A stretch of DNA of 64,000 nucleotides, from the NCBI RefSeq assembly GCF_023955655.1, contig NZ_JAMXHT010000003.1, positions 496,001 to 560,000 of the forward strand. Reading direction: 5' to 3'. Both the position numbers and the translations under genes were made by a program. The notes beneath the pieces are model-generated. The model was not told the origin of the DNA. It worked only from the letters and a program-made list of their open reading frames with translations, and made no database searches. Shown here piece after piece: positions 23,754 to 33,658 of the stretch; within the stretch, counting starts at the first letter, position 1, and the number at the start of each line of letters is the position of its first letter. The DNA is from Ralstonia soli. Lineage in GTDB: Bacteria > Pseudomonadota > Gammaproteobacteria > Burkholderiales > Burkholderiaceae.

Positions 23754-24800
23754 TTATTCCTTGGGCCGGAACGTCAGGGTGACGCTCGATGGCGCCTTCC
23801 CGTTGGTGTCACGCGGCAGCGGGTCCGAACGCTCCACTGCACGCAGCACGGCTTCGTCATAGGCACCGTTACCGCTCGACTTCGTCAGGCGCTTGGACAG
23901 GATGGAGCCATCGGGCGCCATCTGCACCGCCACCACCGCCGTCGGGTTGCCGCTGATCGCCGACGGGTCGAACAGGATGTTCGGCTTGACCTTTGCACGC
24001 ACGCGCTCGGCATACCCTGCCGATGCCGTGCCGCCAGTACCCATCGCGTTGCCGACACCACCGCCGGAGCCCGCCACCGAACCCGTCGCACCCGCACCCG
24101 CCATGGCGCGCAACCGATCCAGCTGTGCCTGCCGTTGCGCGTTGGCGCGCGATTCATTGGCCTTGCGCTCAGCATCGGCCTTTGCCTTGGCCTCGGCTGC
24201 AGCCTTGGCCTTCAACTCCTTCTGCTTGGCCTCAGCGTCGGCCTTCGCCTTGGCTTCTGCCTGCGCCTGCAGCTGCGCGTTCCTGCGCGCCTGCGCCTCG
24301 GCCGCGGCGGCCTTCTCAGCCGCCTTTTCCTTGGCCTGCTGTTCGGCCAGGGCCTTGCGTTGAAGTTCCGCCTGACGGGCTTGCTGCTCCTCCTTCAGAC
24401 GAGCCTGGCGTTGCGCCTCAGACCGCTCTTCGGCAGCACGGCGGGCGTGCTCGGCCTCACGCGCAGCGACGGCTGCCGCTGCGGCCGCGGCTTCCTGCTC
24501 ACGCTTGCGCTTGCGCTGCTCCAGTGCGATGTCGGCTTCCTCTTCCGCCTTGGCCGGCGGCGCCTTGATCACGGGTTCAGGCTTGACCTCCGGTACCGGC
24601 GCGGCCTGCTGCACGGCCTGCTGAACCGCCGCTTCGTCCCACAATTCGGCCTCTTCGCCGCGCGGGGTGCTGCTCTGCCACTGCACACCAAAGTACAGAA
24701 AGATCAGCAGCAGGATATGTGTCAGGACCGCCAGCCCGAACGCGCGCAGCGTGCCGCGCTCGCGAACAGGCTCGTACCGGTGCAACGACGTCGTAGTCAT
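23754..24800 (-). CDS. tolA: Tol-Pal system protein TolA
   Basis: A 348-residue inner membrane protein. One membrane helix ([16 protein letters not shown]) is near residues 21-36. A long Ala/Lys/Glu/Gln-rich helical domain II fills about 80-240 and spans the periplasm, and domain III at the C-terminus has [18 protein letters not shown] and a TonB-like fold. It passes the TolQR motor's force to TolB-Pal. Start at ATG 24800 matches family practice; a GTG at 24848, 4 nt after the tolR stop, would add 16 residues and cannot be excluded. Confidence 0.93.
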   Translation of the reverse strand: MTTTSLHRYEPVRERGTLRAFGLAVLTHILLLIFLYFGVQWQSSTPRGEEAELWDEAAVQQAVQQAAPVPEVKPEPVIKAPPAKAEEEADIALEQRKRKREQEAAAAAAAVAAREAEHARRAAEERSEAQRQARLKEEQQARQAELQRKALAEQQAKEKAAEKAAAAEAQARRNAQLQAQAEAKAKADAEAKQKELKAKAAAEAKAKADAERKANESRANAQRQAQLDRLRAMAGAGATGSVAGSGGGVGNAMGTGGTASAGYAERVRAKVKPNILFDPSAISGNPTAVVAVQMAPDGSILSKRLTKSSGNGAYDEAVLRAVERSDPLPRDTNGKAPSSVTLTFRPKE

Positions 24801-24852
24801 GACGTTCAGGTTGCCCCGCCCTGGTTCGTTAACATTCGGTTCATCCACGTGC

Positions 24853-25287
24853 TCATGACGATTTCACCATCAGGCCGACGCGCTTGACGCCATCGCCCTT
24901 GAGCACGCTCATCACGGTCAGCACGCGGTCGTATTGGACCGACTTGTCGGCGGCAATCACGACGGGCTGGTCGGGGTTTTCGTCGGTACGCTGCTTCACA
25001 AACGCACGCAACTCGTTGTTGTTGGCGAGCTTCTGCTCGGTCGCCCCGGAACCCGTCTTGATGCGAGCAAGGATCGTGCCGTCGCCCTTGATGGTCACGA
25101 CGATGGGCGGCTGGGTCTGCTGCGGCGTGGCGTTGGCCACCGACGGCAGGTTGACCACGCCCGGGTTCACCACGGGTGCGGCCACCATGAAGATGACCAG
25201 CAGCACCAGCATCACGTCGATGTACGGAACGACGTTGATGTCAGCCTTGGCCCGTCGGGCGCGGCGCGTTCGCTGGATGGTAGCCAT
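24853..25287 (-). CDS. tolR: Tol-Pal system protein TolR
   Basis: A 144-residue protein of the ExbD/TolR family: a basic N-terminus, one membrane helix with the proton-channel Asp (NVVPYIDVMLVLLVIFMV, D24 region), then a periplasmic domain (QPVVIAADKSVQYDRVLTVM). With TolQ it forms the proton-driven motor for TolA. It lies 12 bp after tolQ. Confidence 0.95.
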   Translation of the reverse strand: MATIQRTRRARRAKADINVVPYIDVMLVLLVIFMVAAPVVNPGVVNLPSVANATPQQTQPPIVVTIKGDGTILARIKTGSGATEQKLANNNELRAFVKQRTDENPDQPVVIAADKSVQYDRVLTVMSVLKGDGVKRVGLMVKSS

Positions 25288-25299
25288 GCGCTTGGCTCC

Positions 25300-25992
25300 T
25301 TAGCGCGTCTGGCGCTGGAGGATGTTCGAGAACTCTTCCATGAAGCTCTCGAACCGGTTGGCCAGTCGGTCCATCTCGGTGGCGTAGCGGTTGTAGGCGA
25401 TCACCGCCGGAATGGCCGCAAACAGGCCGATAGCCGTGGCGACCAGCGCTTCGGCAATACCGGGCGCCACCGCCGACAGCGTGGCCTGCTGCACGTTCGA
25501 CAGGCCGCGGAAGGCGTTCATGATCCCCCACACCGTGCCGAACAGGCCGATGTACGGGCTGACCGAGCCGACCGACGCCAGGAACGGCAGGTGCGATTCG
25601 AGCGAATCCATCTCGCGCTGATAGGCAGCACGCATGGCACGGCGGGAAGCGTCGAGAATGGCGCTCGGGTCCCCACCGCCGCGCTGCAGCTCGCGCGCTT
25701 TCAGGTATTCACGCATGCCGGCTTCAAAGATGCGCTCAAGCGCCCCGGTGGTGTGGCGATTGTTGGCAGCGCTCTGGTACAGCGCCTGCAGGTCGCCGCC
25801 GGCCCAGAAATCGCGTTCGAACGACTCGGTCTGGCTGCGCGCGGCGCGCAGGGCAAAGGCTTTGCGGAAGATGTACGTCCAGGAGAACAGCGACATCACC
25901 AGCAGCAGGCCCATGACGAATTGGACCAGGAGGCTGGCGTGCAGCACCAGCGAGACGATCGACAGATCTTGTGTGACCTCGACGGGATTCAT
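25300..25992 (-). CDS. tolQ: Tol-Pal system protein TolQ
   Basis: A 230-residue inner membrane protein of the MotA/TolQ/ExbB family. It has three membrane helices (LHASLLVQFVMGLLLVMSLF near the start; SVSPYIGLFGTVWGIMNAF and ALVATAIGLFAAIPAVIAY in the second half) and a large cytoplasmic loop. Its ATG overlaps the ybgC stop (ATGA), so translation is coupled and this start is secure. Confidence 0.95.
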   Translation of the reverse strand: MNPVEVTQDLSIVSLVLHASLLVQFVMGLLLVMSLFSWTYIFRKAFALRAARSQTESFERDFWAGGDLQALYQSAANNRHTTGALERIFEAGMREYLKARELQRGGGDPSAILDASRRAMRAAYQREMDSLESHLPFLASVGSVSPYIGLFGTVWGIMNAFRGLSNVQQATLSAVAPGIAEALVATAIGLFAAIPAVIAYNRYATEMDRLANRFESFMEEFSNILQRQTR

Positions 25993-26393
25993 GCGGCGGC
26001 TTTGATGGTTGCAAGTACGGGAGCGGGAATCGGGGTCGGCCGGAAAGTGACTCGGTCGACACATCCGACACGAATCGTGCCTGATGCGAGTAAAACGTCG
26101 CCACGCCAGCCTTCCTGGGCGAATTGGACCGACGCGGAGCCGACCCGTTCCATACGCGAACGGATCTGCAGCAGGTCATCCAGGCGTGCAGGTGCGCGGT
26201 AGTCCACAGCGGTGCTACGCACCACGAAAATGGCCCCGGTCGTGTCGGCCAGCGCCTGCTGGTCGACCCCAAGCGCGCGCAGCCACTCGGTGCGGGCGCG
26301 CTCAAAGAATTTCAAGTAGTTGGCGTAGAACACCACGCCGCCTGCGTCGGTATCTTCCCAATACACGCGCAGGTTCCAGTCAAAAGAAGACAT
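25989..26393 (-). CDS. ybgC: Acyl-CoA thioesterase YbgC, Tol-Pal associated
   Basis: A 134-residue hot-dog fold thioesterase with the family active-site stretch YWEDTDAGGVVFYANYLKFF, in which the Asp of DTDAGG is catalytic. It hydrolyses acyl-CoA or acyl-ACP and is linked to phospholipid metabolism. It is the first gene of the Tol-Pal cluster, overlapping tolQ by 4 nt. Confidence 0.93.
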   Translation of the reverse strand: MSSFDWNLRVYWEDTDAGGVVFYANYLKFFERARTEWLRALGVDQQALADTTGAIFVVRSTAVDYRAPARLDDLLQIRSRMERVGSASVQFAQEGWRGDVLLASGTIRVGCVDRVTFRPTPIPAPVLATIKAAA

Positions 26394-26474
26394 TTGGCAA
26401 TTTTACCAAGACGCAAGTGACGGCCAGCCATCCGCCGGCCGGTCGAGGGCTTGCACCGGATGACAAACCCTGTC

Positions 26475-27227
26475 TCAGGCCATGTTCCGCGTGACGCTGG
26501 TGGCCGAGAATGACTGGCAAACGGGCATCAGTTCGATCGCGTTGACATTGAAGTGCGCTGGGAGCGCCGCGATCCAGTAGACGGCCTCGGCGATGTCGTC
26601 GGCGGTGAGCGCTTCGGTGCCTTCGTAGACCTTGCCCACACGGGCGTCGTCGCCCTTGAAACGCACGTTCGAAAATTCAGTCCCCGACACCAAACCCGGC
26701 TCAACGTTCGATACCCGCACACGCGTGCCGGTCAGGTCCGCGCGTAGGTTCAGCGAGAACTGACGCACGAACGCCTTGGTGGCGCCATATACATTGCCGC
26801 CCGAGTACGGATACGTCCCGGCCACGGAGCCAATGTTGATGACGTGACCCCGGTTGCGCTCGATCATGGCCGGAAGTAGCGCACGCGTCATATGGACGAG
26901 GCCCGAGCAGTTGGTGCCGATCATGCGGTCCCAGTCGGCCAGATCGGCGCGCTGGGCGGGCTCCACACCCAATGCCAGGCCGGCGTTGTTGACCAGCACA
27001 TCGACCTCTCGCCAGCCCTCGGGCAGCGAGCCAGGCAGTGCGGCAACGGCTTCGGCATCCAGCACGTCCAGCACGAACGGCAGCACGGCGTCGCCCAATT
27101 CTGCCTTGAGCGCGTCGAGACGGTCCTGACGGCGCCCGGCCGCGATCACGCGATGGCCTTCTCGCACAAAACGCCGCGCGATGGCCGCGCCGAAGCCAGC
27201 GGTTGCGCCGGTCACGAATACGATCAT
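26475..27227 (-). CDS. Short-chain dehydrogenase/reductase, YdfG-like
   Basis: A 250-residue NADP-dependent oxidoreductase of the classical SDR family. The cofactor loop TGATAGFGAAIARRF is at residues 6-20, NNAGLALG near 82, and the catalytic Ser-Tyr-Lys triad is in GSVAGTYPYSGGNVYGATKAF. It resembles the 3-hydroxy acid/serine dehydrogenase YdfG (NIEL, AEAVYWIAALPAHFNVN). Start at ATG 27227 with GGAGG 9 nt upstream; a far longer open frame upstream lacks any ribosome site. It is divergent from glyA. Confidence 0.87.
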   Translation of the reverse strand: MIVFVTGATAGFGAAIARRFVREGHRVIAAGRRQDRLDALKAELGDAVLPFVLDVLDAEAVAALPGSLPEGWREVDVLVNNAGLALGVEPAQRADLADWDRMIGTNCSGLVHMTRALLPAMIERNRGHVINIGSVAGTYPYSGGNVYGATKAFVRQFSLNLRADLTGTRVRVSNVEPGLVSGTEFSNVRFKGDDARVGKVYEGTEALTADDIAEAVYWIAALPAHFNVNAIELMPVCQSFSATSVTRNMA

Positions 27228-27325
27228 GGGAAATGCCTCCGGGCCCAAAAAAACGAAAGGAGGGAGTTTACCTGAAGCTTTGCACCCTATTGCACCGCAA
27301 TGTGCGTGTCTGCGCGCCCCGGTTC

Positions 27326-27354
27326 TTGCGGCGGCCATGGGGCTGTCGTACACT
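27326..27354 (+). promoter_or_regulatory. Likely glyA promoter
   Basis: TTGCGG (27326-27331), a 17-bp spacer and TACACT (27349-27354) fit sigma-70. The transcript would have a leader of about 270 nt before glyA. I see no known riboswitch in it, and nothing else in 27228-27633 beyond this promoter. Confidence 0.5.
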
Positions 27355-27633
27355 CGCGGGCAACCATTCCACCTTGCGCGACTGGCGAATCCTGAGGCCG
27401 CAACCTGCGACCTCGACATGTGGGCAGCGACCACGAGGAAGCGCAAGGTTTCTGGCGTCATGCACAACGGCGCCTGCCGCTCGCCTGGGCAGCGAATGGG
27501 AAGCACAGGGTGACTTGGGCACCTGCTGCAATCGGCCAACGCCGGGCGCAGCGTCCAAGCCGCGCGCATGTTTCCCCAAACTCGCCCGCCCGATCTCCGC
27601 CATTTCCGTTTCGTTTCAGACCAGACACTCGCC

Positions 27634-28881
27634 ATGTTCGAACGCAGCCGCTATACGATCGACCAGATCGACCCCGAAATCTTCGCCGCGATCCAGAAGG
27701 AAAATCAGCGCCAGGAAGACCACATCGAGCTGATTGCCTCCGAGAACTACACCTCGCCGGCCGTGATGGCCGCGCAAGGCTCGCAGCTGACCAACAAGTA
27801 CGCCGAGGGCTACCCCGGCAAGCGCTACTACGGCGGTTGCGAATACGTGGACGTGGTGGAACAGCTCGCCATTGACCGCGTGAAGCAGCTGTTTGGCGCC
27901 GAAGCCGCCAACGTGCAGCCGAACTCGGGCTCGCAGGCCAACCAGGGCGTGTTCTTTGCCGTGCTCAAGCCGGGCGACACGATCATGGGCATGAGCCTGG
28001 CCGAAGGCGGCCACCTGACGCACGGCATGGCGCTCAACATGAGCGGCAAGTGGTTCAACGTGGTGAGCTACGGCCTGAACGCCAAGGAAGACATCGACTA
28101 CGACGCGCTGGAAGCCCTGGCGCAAGAGAAGAAGCCGAAGCTGATCATTGCTGGCGCATCGGCATTTGCGCTGCGCATCGATTTCGAGCGCATCGGCAAG
28201 ATCGCCAAGTCGATCGGCGCGTATTTCATGGTGGACATGGCCCACTACGCCGGCCTGATCGCCGCAGGTGTGTATCCGAACCCGGTGCCGCACGCTGACT
28301 TCGTCACCACGACCACGCACAAGAGCCTGCGCGGCCCGCGCGGCGGCGTGATCCTGATGAAGGCCGAGCACGAGAAGGCCATCAACTCGGCGATCTTCCC
28401 CGGCATCCAGGGCGGCCCGCTGATGCACGTGATCGCTGGCAAGGCAGTGGCGTTCAAGGAAGCGCTGTCGCCGGAATTCAAGGCGTACCAGGAGCAGGTG
28501 GTGAAGAACGCCGCCGCCATGGCCGAAACGCTGATGGCCCGTGGCCTGCGTATCGTCTCGGGCCGCACCGAGAGCCACGTGATGCTGGTCGACCTGCGCG
28601 CCAAGAACATCACCGGCAAGGAAGCCGAGAAGGTACTGGGCGACGCGCACATCACCGTCAACAAGAACGCGATTCCGAATGACCCGGAAAAGCCGTTCGT
28701 GACCTCGGGCGTGCGCCTGGGCTCGCCGGCGATGACCACGCGCGGTTTCAAGGAAGCCGAAGCCGTGAAGGTCGCGCACCTGATCGCCGACGTGCTGGAC
28801 AACCCGCACGACGAAGCGAACATTGCTGCCGTGCGCGCCAAGGTGGCCGAGCTGACCAAGCAGTTCCCGGTCTACGGCTAA
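27634..28881 (+). CDS. glyA: Serine hydroxymethyltransferase
   Basis: A 415-residue PLP enzyme that interconverts serine and glycine with tetrahydrofolate. The PLP lysine lies in [13 protein letters not shown] near residue 230. Other marks are [40 protein letters not shown] and [16 protein letters not shown]. Length matches the family. Start at ATG 27634 gives [11 protein letters not shown]; an open frame to 27568 adds a leader unlike the family. It is followed by a strong terminator and then nrdR. Confidence 0.97.
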   Translation: MFERSRYTIDQIDPEIFAAIQKENQRQEDHIELIASENYTSPAVMAAQGSQLTNKYAEGYPGKRYYGGCEYVDVVEQLAIDRVKQLFGAEAANVQPNSGSQANQGVFFAVLKPGDTIMGMSLAEGGHLTHGMALNMSGKWFNVVSYGLNAKEDIDYDALEALAQEKKPKLIIAGASAFALRIDFERIGKIAKSIGAYFMVDMAHYAGLIAAGVYPNPVPHADFVTTTTHKSLRGPRGGVILMKAEHEKAINSAIFPGIQGGPLMHVIAGKAVAFKEALSPEFKAYQEQVVKNAAAMAETLMARGLRIVSGRTESHVMLVDLRAKNITGKEAEKVLGDAHITVNKNAIPNDPEKPFVTSGVRLGSPAMTTRGFKEAEAVKVAHLIADVLDNPHDEANIAAVRAKVAELTKQFPVYG

Positions 28882-28930
28882 GCGCCTGACCATGGCCGGG
28901 GCACACACGCCATCGGCCACGTAGTACCCT

Positions 28931-28971
28931 GCCGCGATGGGCCAACCGGGCCATCGCGGCGTTGTTCTTTT
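28931..28971 (+). terminator. Rho-independent terminator of glyA
   Basis: GCCGCGATGG pairs perfectly with CCATCGCGGC around a 10-nt loop, followed by GTTGTTCTTTT. It lies 49 bp after the glyA stop and before nrdR. Confidence 0.85.
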
Positions 28972-29005
28972 AGCGCAATGCGTTTGAGGTTGTCAGGAGA
29001 GCGGC

Positions 29006-29470
29006 ATGAAATGCCCGTTTTGCGGCCACGCGGCCACCCAGGTCATTGAAACCCGCATGTCGGAAGAAGGCGACACGGTGCGCCGCCGCCGCAAGTGCGA
29101 AGCCTGCGACCGCCGCTTCACGACCTACGAGCGCATCGAGCTGTTCTTCCCCGCTGTCGTCAAAAAGAACGGCAGCCGCGTCGACTACGACCGCAACAAG
29201 GTCAAGGACTCCATGCGCCTGGCGCTGCGCAAGCGCCCTGTGTCCGCCGAGGCCATCGACGAGGCCATCGCGCGCATCGAAGAAAAACTCCTCAGCCACG
29301 GCGAGAAGGAAATCGGCAGCGACCGCGTGGGCGAGCTGGTGATGCGCGAACTCAAGCGGCTGGACAAGATCGGGTACATCCGCTTTGCATCGGTGTATCG
29401 GAGCTTTGAGGATTTGGCCGAGTTCCGGGATGTGCTGGATGAGGTTGCGGCGACGAATGTGCGCAAGTAG
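29006..29470 (+). CDS. nrdR: Ribonucleotide reductase repressor NrdR
   Basis: A 154-residue repressor. The zinc ribbon uses Cys3, Cys6, Cys31 and Cys34 ([20 protein letters not shown]). The ATP-cone follows from about residue 49 ([20 protein letters not shown]). It senses ATP/dATP and represses nrd genes. Following glyA is a common arrangement in beta-proteobacteria. A terminator lies between the two, so it probably has its own promoter. Confidence 0.96.
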   Translation: MKCPFCGHAATQVIETRMSEEGDTVRRRRKCEACDRRFTTYERIELFFPAVVKKNGSRVDYDRNKVKDSMRLALRKRPVSAEAIDEAIARIEEKLLSHGEKEIGSDRVGELVMRELKRLDKIGYIRFASVYRSFEDLAEFRDVLDEVAATNVRK

Positions 29471-29497
29471 GCGGCGCGTGCCAGAGTCACGCCACCG

Positions 29498-29929
29498 CTA
29501 CCAGCATGCTGCCGCGGTCAGCGTACCGCCCGAGACCGTCTTATTGCCGGCTTGGTCGTAGCTGAACGTGCCGCAGGCGTCGGTCGCCTGCGCGCCCCGC
29601 GGAGCGGCCTGGATCGTATAGACGGTCTGCGTCGGCGCAACAGAAAAACTCAAGGCGTAATAGCCATTGTCCGACTGGTTGGCGTAGATGCCGCCCGTGC
29701 CCAACGTTGCACCAGCGTAGGTGTTGCTGAGCGTGCGGTACTGCTCCATTTTTTGTGCAGCGGCGAGCAGCGCAGCCTTGGCATCCGCGCGCCTGGATTT
29801 CTGGATGAAGCCGGTAAACGACGGATACGCGACGGCAGCCAGGATGCCAACCACAACCACTGCGATCATCAGTTCAACCAAGGTGAAGCCGTTCGATGTG
29901 GGGCCAGACAGGCGTTGGTTTGCGTTCAT
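29498..29929 (-). CDS. pilE: Type IV minor pilin, PilE-like
   Basis: A 143-residue prepilin. The leader ends before FTLVELMIAVVVVGILAAVA, where PilD cuts after Gly and Glu5 is present. The globular part ends with a disulfide pair (DACGTF, AACW). It is the last gene of the minus-strand minor pilin operon, its ATG overlapping the stop of the gene upstream (ATGA). Such pilins prime the pilus and help export PilY1. Confidence 0.88.
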   Translation of the reverse strand: MNANQRLSGPTSNGFTLVELMIAVVVVGILAAVAYPSFTGFIQKSRRADAKAALLAAAQKMEQYRTLSNTYAGATLGTGGIYANQSDNGYYALSFSVAPTQTVYTIQAAPRGAQATDACGTFSYDQAGNKTVSGGTLTAAACW

Positions 29930-30276
29930 GGCAGATAGATCACTGAAATCGTTCGCGCCGCTGGGTCTGTCCGGTCAAGCAGGAAGCGGATCTCCTGCCC
30001 TTTGTGCAGCGCCGTCAGGCTGCCGGGCGCGCCACTGGCGCTGAAGATGCGTACCGCGCGACCGGCACGTAGAACGTTGCCGTGAATCGCGATCTCCCCC
30101 CGATCGAGGTTGAGCGCGGTAATCACGCCATGGTGCAGGCTCGGAGGTAAATTCGCCACCGGCAGTACGTGGTTCAGGCCAGCACCACTTGCCACGCCGC
30201 CGCTTCCCAGCGCCAGTGCGGCGTGCGAGGGATTGCACGCCAATGCCAGCAACACAGCCATGCACGATGTCTTCAT
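29926..30276 (-). CDS. Small exported protein of the pilin operon, function unknown
   Basis: A 116-residue protein with a signal peptide (MKTSCMAVLLALACNPSHA-AL), then a beta-rich domain with HGVITALNLDRGEIAIHGNV and VIYLP, which recalls small OB-like copper-resistance or DUF5666-type domains. It overlaps pilE by 4 nt and lies 15 bp after pilY1, so it belongs to the operon. The second pilin operon has no counterpart. A periplasmic helper of pilus assembly is possible but unproven. Confidence 0.65.
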   Translation of the reverse strand: MKTSCMAVLLALACNPSHAALALGSGGVASGAGLNHVLPVANLPPSLHHGVITALNLDRGEIAIHGNVLRAGRAVRIFSASGAPGSLTALHKGQEIRFLLDRTDPAARTISVIYLP

Positions 30277-30291
30277 CTCGTTGGCCCTCCT

Positions 30292-33200
30292 TTAATTCAG
30301 TTGCCGCCACGCGACGCGGCCACGGGAGCCCTTGCCCGCCGTCTCGCCCATCACCTGGATTGCGCCGGCAGAGGTGTTGACGTACTTGTTTTCGAACGGC
30401 GTGGCCCCTGGCGGCTGAATCGGCTGCAGAAAACCTGGCGCCGCCGGAATTGAGCCCACCTGCCGGCCGCTGGTGTTGGCGCTCGCCCCATTGAATTGGA
30501 GCAAGTCACTGTTGTTGATGACCCTGTCGCCATTGGTGTCGAACGTCGGGTTATCCAGGCGGTTGCCCGTGAACACGTCGAGCTCCATCACCCAGCCGGT
30601 GCCGCCCGCGCTGCACACGGCGTTGGAGGGAATGACGGTGTTGAAGATCACGCGCCCGGAGCGGATGGTCGCGTCTGTGACGGCACGCTCGCCCGAGGTC
30701 GGCAAGTTGATGTACCAGCCCAGCTTCGTGCTGTTGTAGGAGCCGAGAGAGATCGCGTTATCGCCAGTCTCCGGTGCGTCCAGCGTGGCCTTGCCCACGG
30801 CATGTGTCGAGATGCGATACGTGTTGCCATCGGTGCCCGTTGCCGTACCCAGCACCGATTGCTGCTGAAGACTCGACACCCCGCCCACTGCGGCGCCCTT
30901 GTCGATGATGCCGTAGAACGTCTGGCCCGCGGTCGTTGCGTTGTCGTTCGTTGCAAGGTACTGGCCCGTGCCAAACACGACCAGGTAATTGCCTTGCTGG
31001 TTCTTCGTCACGTCGGGGCGCATCGTGATCGGTTGGCCGCCCGTGCTGAACAGCGGTTGGGGGCTCGCAGAAGTCCCATAGGCCACCGACCAATTGCTGA
31101 CCGTGGTGCTCGATAGATCGAACTTCCACATGTTGCCGGCCAGGTCACCCGCATACACCACATCGGCAATGCCATCGCCATTGGTATCCACGGCGATCGG
31201 CCCCGACAAGCCATTGGGTGACGAGGTGGTACCGGCCTTCGTATCGATCTTTGCGGTGATCGCGCCGGTTTCCGCATCGAGGACGAACAGCACGGCGTGG
31301 CCTGTCGTGCTCGCCGCGCCATCCCCTTGCGTGCTGTTGTAGCCGTTGGCCACGATGACGGACCAGCGCCCGTTGTTGGTCTTGACGATCAGCGGCTGGC
31401 CGAAGCTGTAGCCCATGTCAGCGTCGTTGGCGTCGGTGAATTCCCACCGGGCGATCTGGCTTGCAGTCGACTCGGAAAACTTGGACGGATCGGTCACGTC
31501 GAGCGCAAAAATGCCCTGCCCGCCTGCGGCCAAGGCGCCAGCAAGCATCGTGTGCCAGGCGCTCTTGTAGAACGCGTCGCCCACCGTGATGGCGCCGTCG
31601 ACAAAGTACTGGTGGCTATAAGCGGGTGCCGTGAGCGTGCTCAGATTGCTGTAGACCGCCGCCGGGACGTAGCCCATGACCTCGTTGCCGGTGGTGGCGT
31701 TGATGGCGTGCAGCATGCCGTCGTTCGCGCCCACGTAGATCATGGGTGTGCGCTTGCTCCATGTGGAAGCGAATGCCGAATACGAAGCGCTCTCAAAGTT
31801 GTCGGGATAGTTGAATGCCGGTGCGCCGACGTAGTTTGGCGACGAATGCACGATATCGCCCAGCCTGCTGGTCGGGCGGTTACGGAAGGACGGCGTACAC
31901 GATGGGCATGTATTCGCTTCGTTCGCCGTATTGCCGCGCAAGTAGCTCACGCGTTGCGCCCCGTACCCGTCGTTCGTGGTTTGGTTGGCGTTGTAGTTGA
32001 GCTTGGTCGACTGTGCCGCATCCAGCTCGGTCGACGTGGGCGATGCGGGCACCACCGGCCAACGGAACGGAATGCCCCGTGCCCCGAGCGCCGCGGAGGG
32101 CTTGTACGTAAGAATCTGCCGGCCGGTGTCCCAGTTTTGCGCATTGATTTGCTTGCCAGCATCCCAGAGTTGGCTTCCGAGTGAACCGTCTGCGTTGATG
32201 GCGTAGGCCAGCAACTGGCCCGACCAGTCTCCACTGCTGAATTTGGCCTGATACAGCGCAGTGCCCGTTCCCCACGATCCAGCGTTCAGCGAAACCGCCG
32301 AGGCCGCCGCCACCTTGCTGGTGATATCGGCGGCAATACTCTGAAAGCTCTGTTGCAACGTCGCAGAATCGGATGCCAGATACGCGTTGCCCGTTCCGCC
32401 CAGCTTGGCCATCTGGTTCAACACGGCCACCGAGGCTGGGTTGGCCACGGTACTGCCCATCCCGACCACATAAGTCTGGATATCGAACGGGGAACCGTAG
32501 CCCTTGATACTTGTGCTGCGCAGCGCTGTCACCTGACTGAACACGTCATTCGCGGCTTTGGAAAATGTCCATTGCCCTGTGTTGGCGTTGTAGGTGCTTT
32601 GCTGGTCGGACATCGCCCACATCGAGCCATCGGTCTTGCCGGTGGGGTTGCCGTCCGTCGCCAACAGCACGAAGTTCTTCTGGCACGTTTGCGACACCGG
32701 TGTCGAATAGCCGCTCTGCGAACCGCCAAAGTAGCTCTTCGCCGTTTGCAGGCTGCCGGAGAGCGGCGTATAGACGGCGCTGTTCTTGATCTCCAGTTGG
32801 CTATGTCCGCTCGCCGCCGATGCCGAGTTGGTCTCCGGCGCGAGGTAATCCATTAAGTTTTGGAAGTGCGATGCGGAATCGGCTTGCACTGCTTCGACGA
32901 TCTGGCCATCGCCCGTCACGTCCGCGTTGTAGCCCCAGGCACGCGGCAGCCAGATCATGCGCGAGTACGGCGGATTGCTGGGTAGAAAGCCAGCATCCGT
33001 CGGAGTAAAGCTCGCGCTGGTGCAACGTGAAAAGTCGTCCGGATAGGTCCATGTGCCGACGTCATCGTGCGACGAGCACGCGTAGTAGCTTGTCGTGGGC
33101 TTGTTCCCCTTGGCGTTCTGGCCGATGCCCCATGGGTACGGCCACGACGATGTGTACAGCACATCGTTGATGGAGGAATCGTCACCACTGAGTTCGTAGG

Positions 33201-33654
33201 TGATGTATGGGTATGCCTTACTGGACTGTGGATTGGGAATGCAACGCAAACCGTTGTTGGACGCCGAGATGCCGTTCACGCAGTCCTTGGTAAAGACCAT
33301 CGTCTTGTCGGTACCGAAGTAGTACGCGAACGTGTTCTTGAGCACGGGGCTCTGCACGTTGAACGTCGCCAGCCCCCAGTTGAACTGCGTTCGATAGCTC
33401 GACATCGTCGATGTGATGACCGATCGCGCAATATTGCCGCGCGTGGAAGGGTCACTGCCTGCGATCAACTGGCCCGCCATCGTCCCGTCCATCGACTGCG
33501 AGTTGTCGTAGACCACCAGAACGTTAGGCGTGGCCGAGTTCGACAGGAACAGCGGGTACTGCGCAATCGTCAGCAATGCCGCGTTGGTCGTCAAAGGCAG
33601 CAGCGCACTGAGCAGCAGCGCAAGTGCCTTGGCCCGTAGGGATCGATTGTTCAT
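30292..33654 (-). CDS. pilY1: Type IV pilus tip adhesin PilY1
   Basis: A 1120-residue secreted protein. After the signal peptide the N-terminal von Willebrand A-like domain carries the metal site DNSQS (D50, S52, S54). The C-terminal half is a PQQ-type beta-propeller (YVGANDGMLHAINATTGNE) with calcium loops DTNGDGIADVVYAGD and DTNGDRVINNSDLL (near residue 1040). PilY1 works in pilus extension, adhesion and surface sensing. Start chosen at ATG 33654, which yields a normal signal peptide; a frame to 33747 does not. It follows pilX by 4 bp. Confidence 0.93.
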   Translation of the reverse strand: MNNRSLRAKALALLLSALLPLTTNAALLTIAQYPLFLSNSATPNVLVVYDNSQSMDGTMAGQLIAGSDPSTRGNIARSVITSTMSSYRTQFNWGLATFNVQSPVLKNTFAYYFGTDKTMVFTKDCVNGISASNNGLRCIPNPQSSKAYPYITYELSGDDSSINDVLYTSSWPYPWGIGQNAKGNKPTTSYYACSSHDDVGTWTYPDDFSRCTSASFTPTDAGFLPSNPPYSRMIWLPRAWGYNADVTGDGQIVEAVQADSASHFQNLMDYLAPETNSASAASGHSQLEIKNSAVYTPLSGSLQTAKSYFGGSQSGYSTPVSQTCQKNFVLLATDGNPTGKTDGSMWAMSDQQSTYNANTGQWTFSKAANDVFSQVTALRSTSIKGYGSPFDIQTYVVGMGSTVANPASVAVLNQMAKLGGTGNAYLASDSATLQQSFQSIAADITSKVAAASAVSLNAGSWGTGTALYQAKFSSGDWSGQLLAYAINADGSLGSQLWDAGKQINAQNWDTGRQILTYKPSAALGARGIPFRWPVVPASPTSTELDAAQSTKLNYNANQTTNDGYGAQRVSYLRGNTANEANTCPSCTPSFRNRPTSRLGDIVHSSPNYVGAPAFNYPDNFESASYSAFASTWSKRTPMIYVGANDGMLHAINATTGNEVMGYVPAAVYSNLSTLTAPAYSHQYFVDGAITVGDAFYKSAWHTMLAGALAAGGQGIFALDVTDPSKFSESTASQIARWEFTDANDADMGYSFGQPLIVKTNNGRWSVIVANGYNSTQGDGAASTTGHAVLFVLDAETGAITAKIDTKAGTTSSPNGLSGPIAVDTNGDGIADVVYAGDLAGNMWKFDLSSTTVSNWSVAYGTSASPQPLFSTGGQPITMRPDVTKNQQGNYLVVFGTGQYLATNDNATTAGQTFYGIIDKGAAVGGVSSLQQQSVLGTATGTDGNTYRISTHAVGKATLDAPETGDNAISLGSYNSTKLGWYINLPTSGERAVTDATIRSGRVIFNTVIPSNAVCSAGGTGWVMELDVFTGNRLDNPTFDTNGDRVINNSDLLQFNGASANTSGRQVGSIPAAPGFLQPIQPPGATPFENKYVNTSAGAIQVMGETAGKGSRGRVAWRQLN

Positions 33655-33658
33655 GGCG

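Noticed and set aside
22391-23782. A 463-codon plus-strand frame
   Set aside because: Antisense to tolB with propeller repeats; no ribosome site.
26475-27635. A 386-residue form of the SDR
   Set aside because: The extra 136 N-terminal residues precede the cofactor motif, have no domain and no ribosome site; ATG 27227 has GGAGG.
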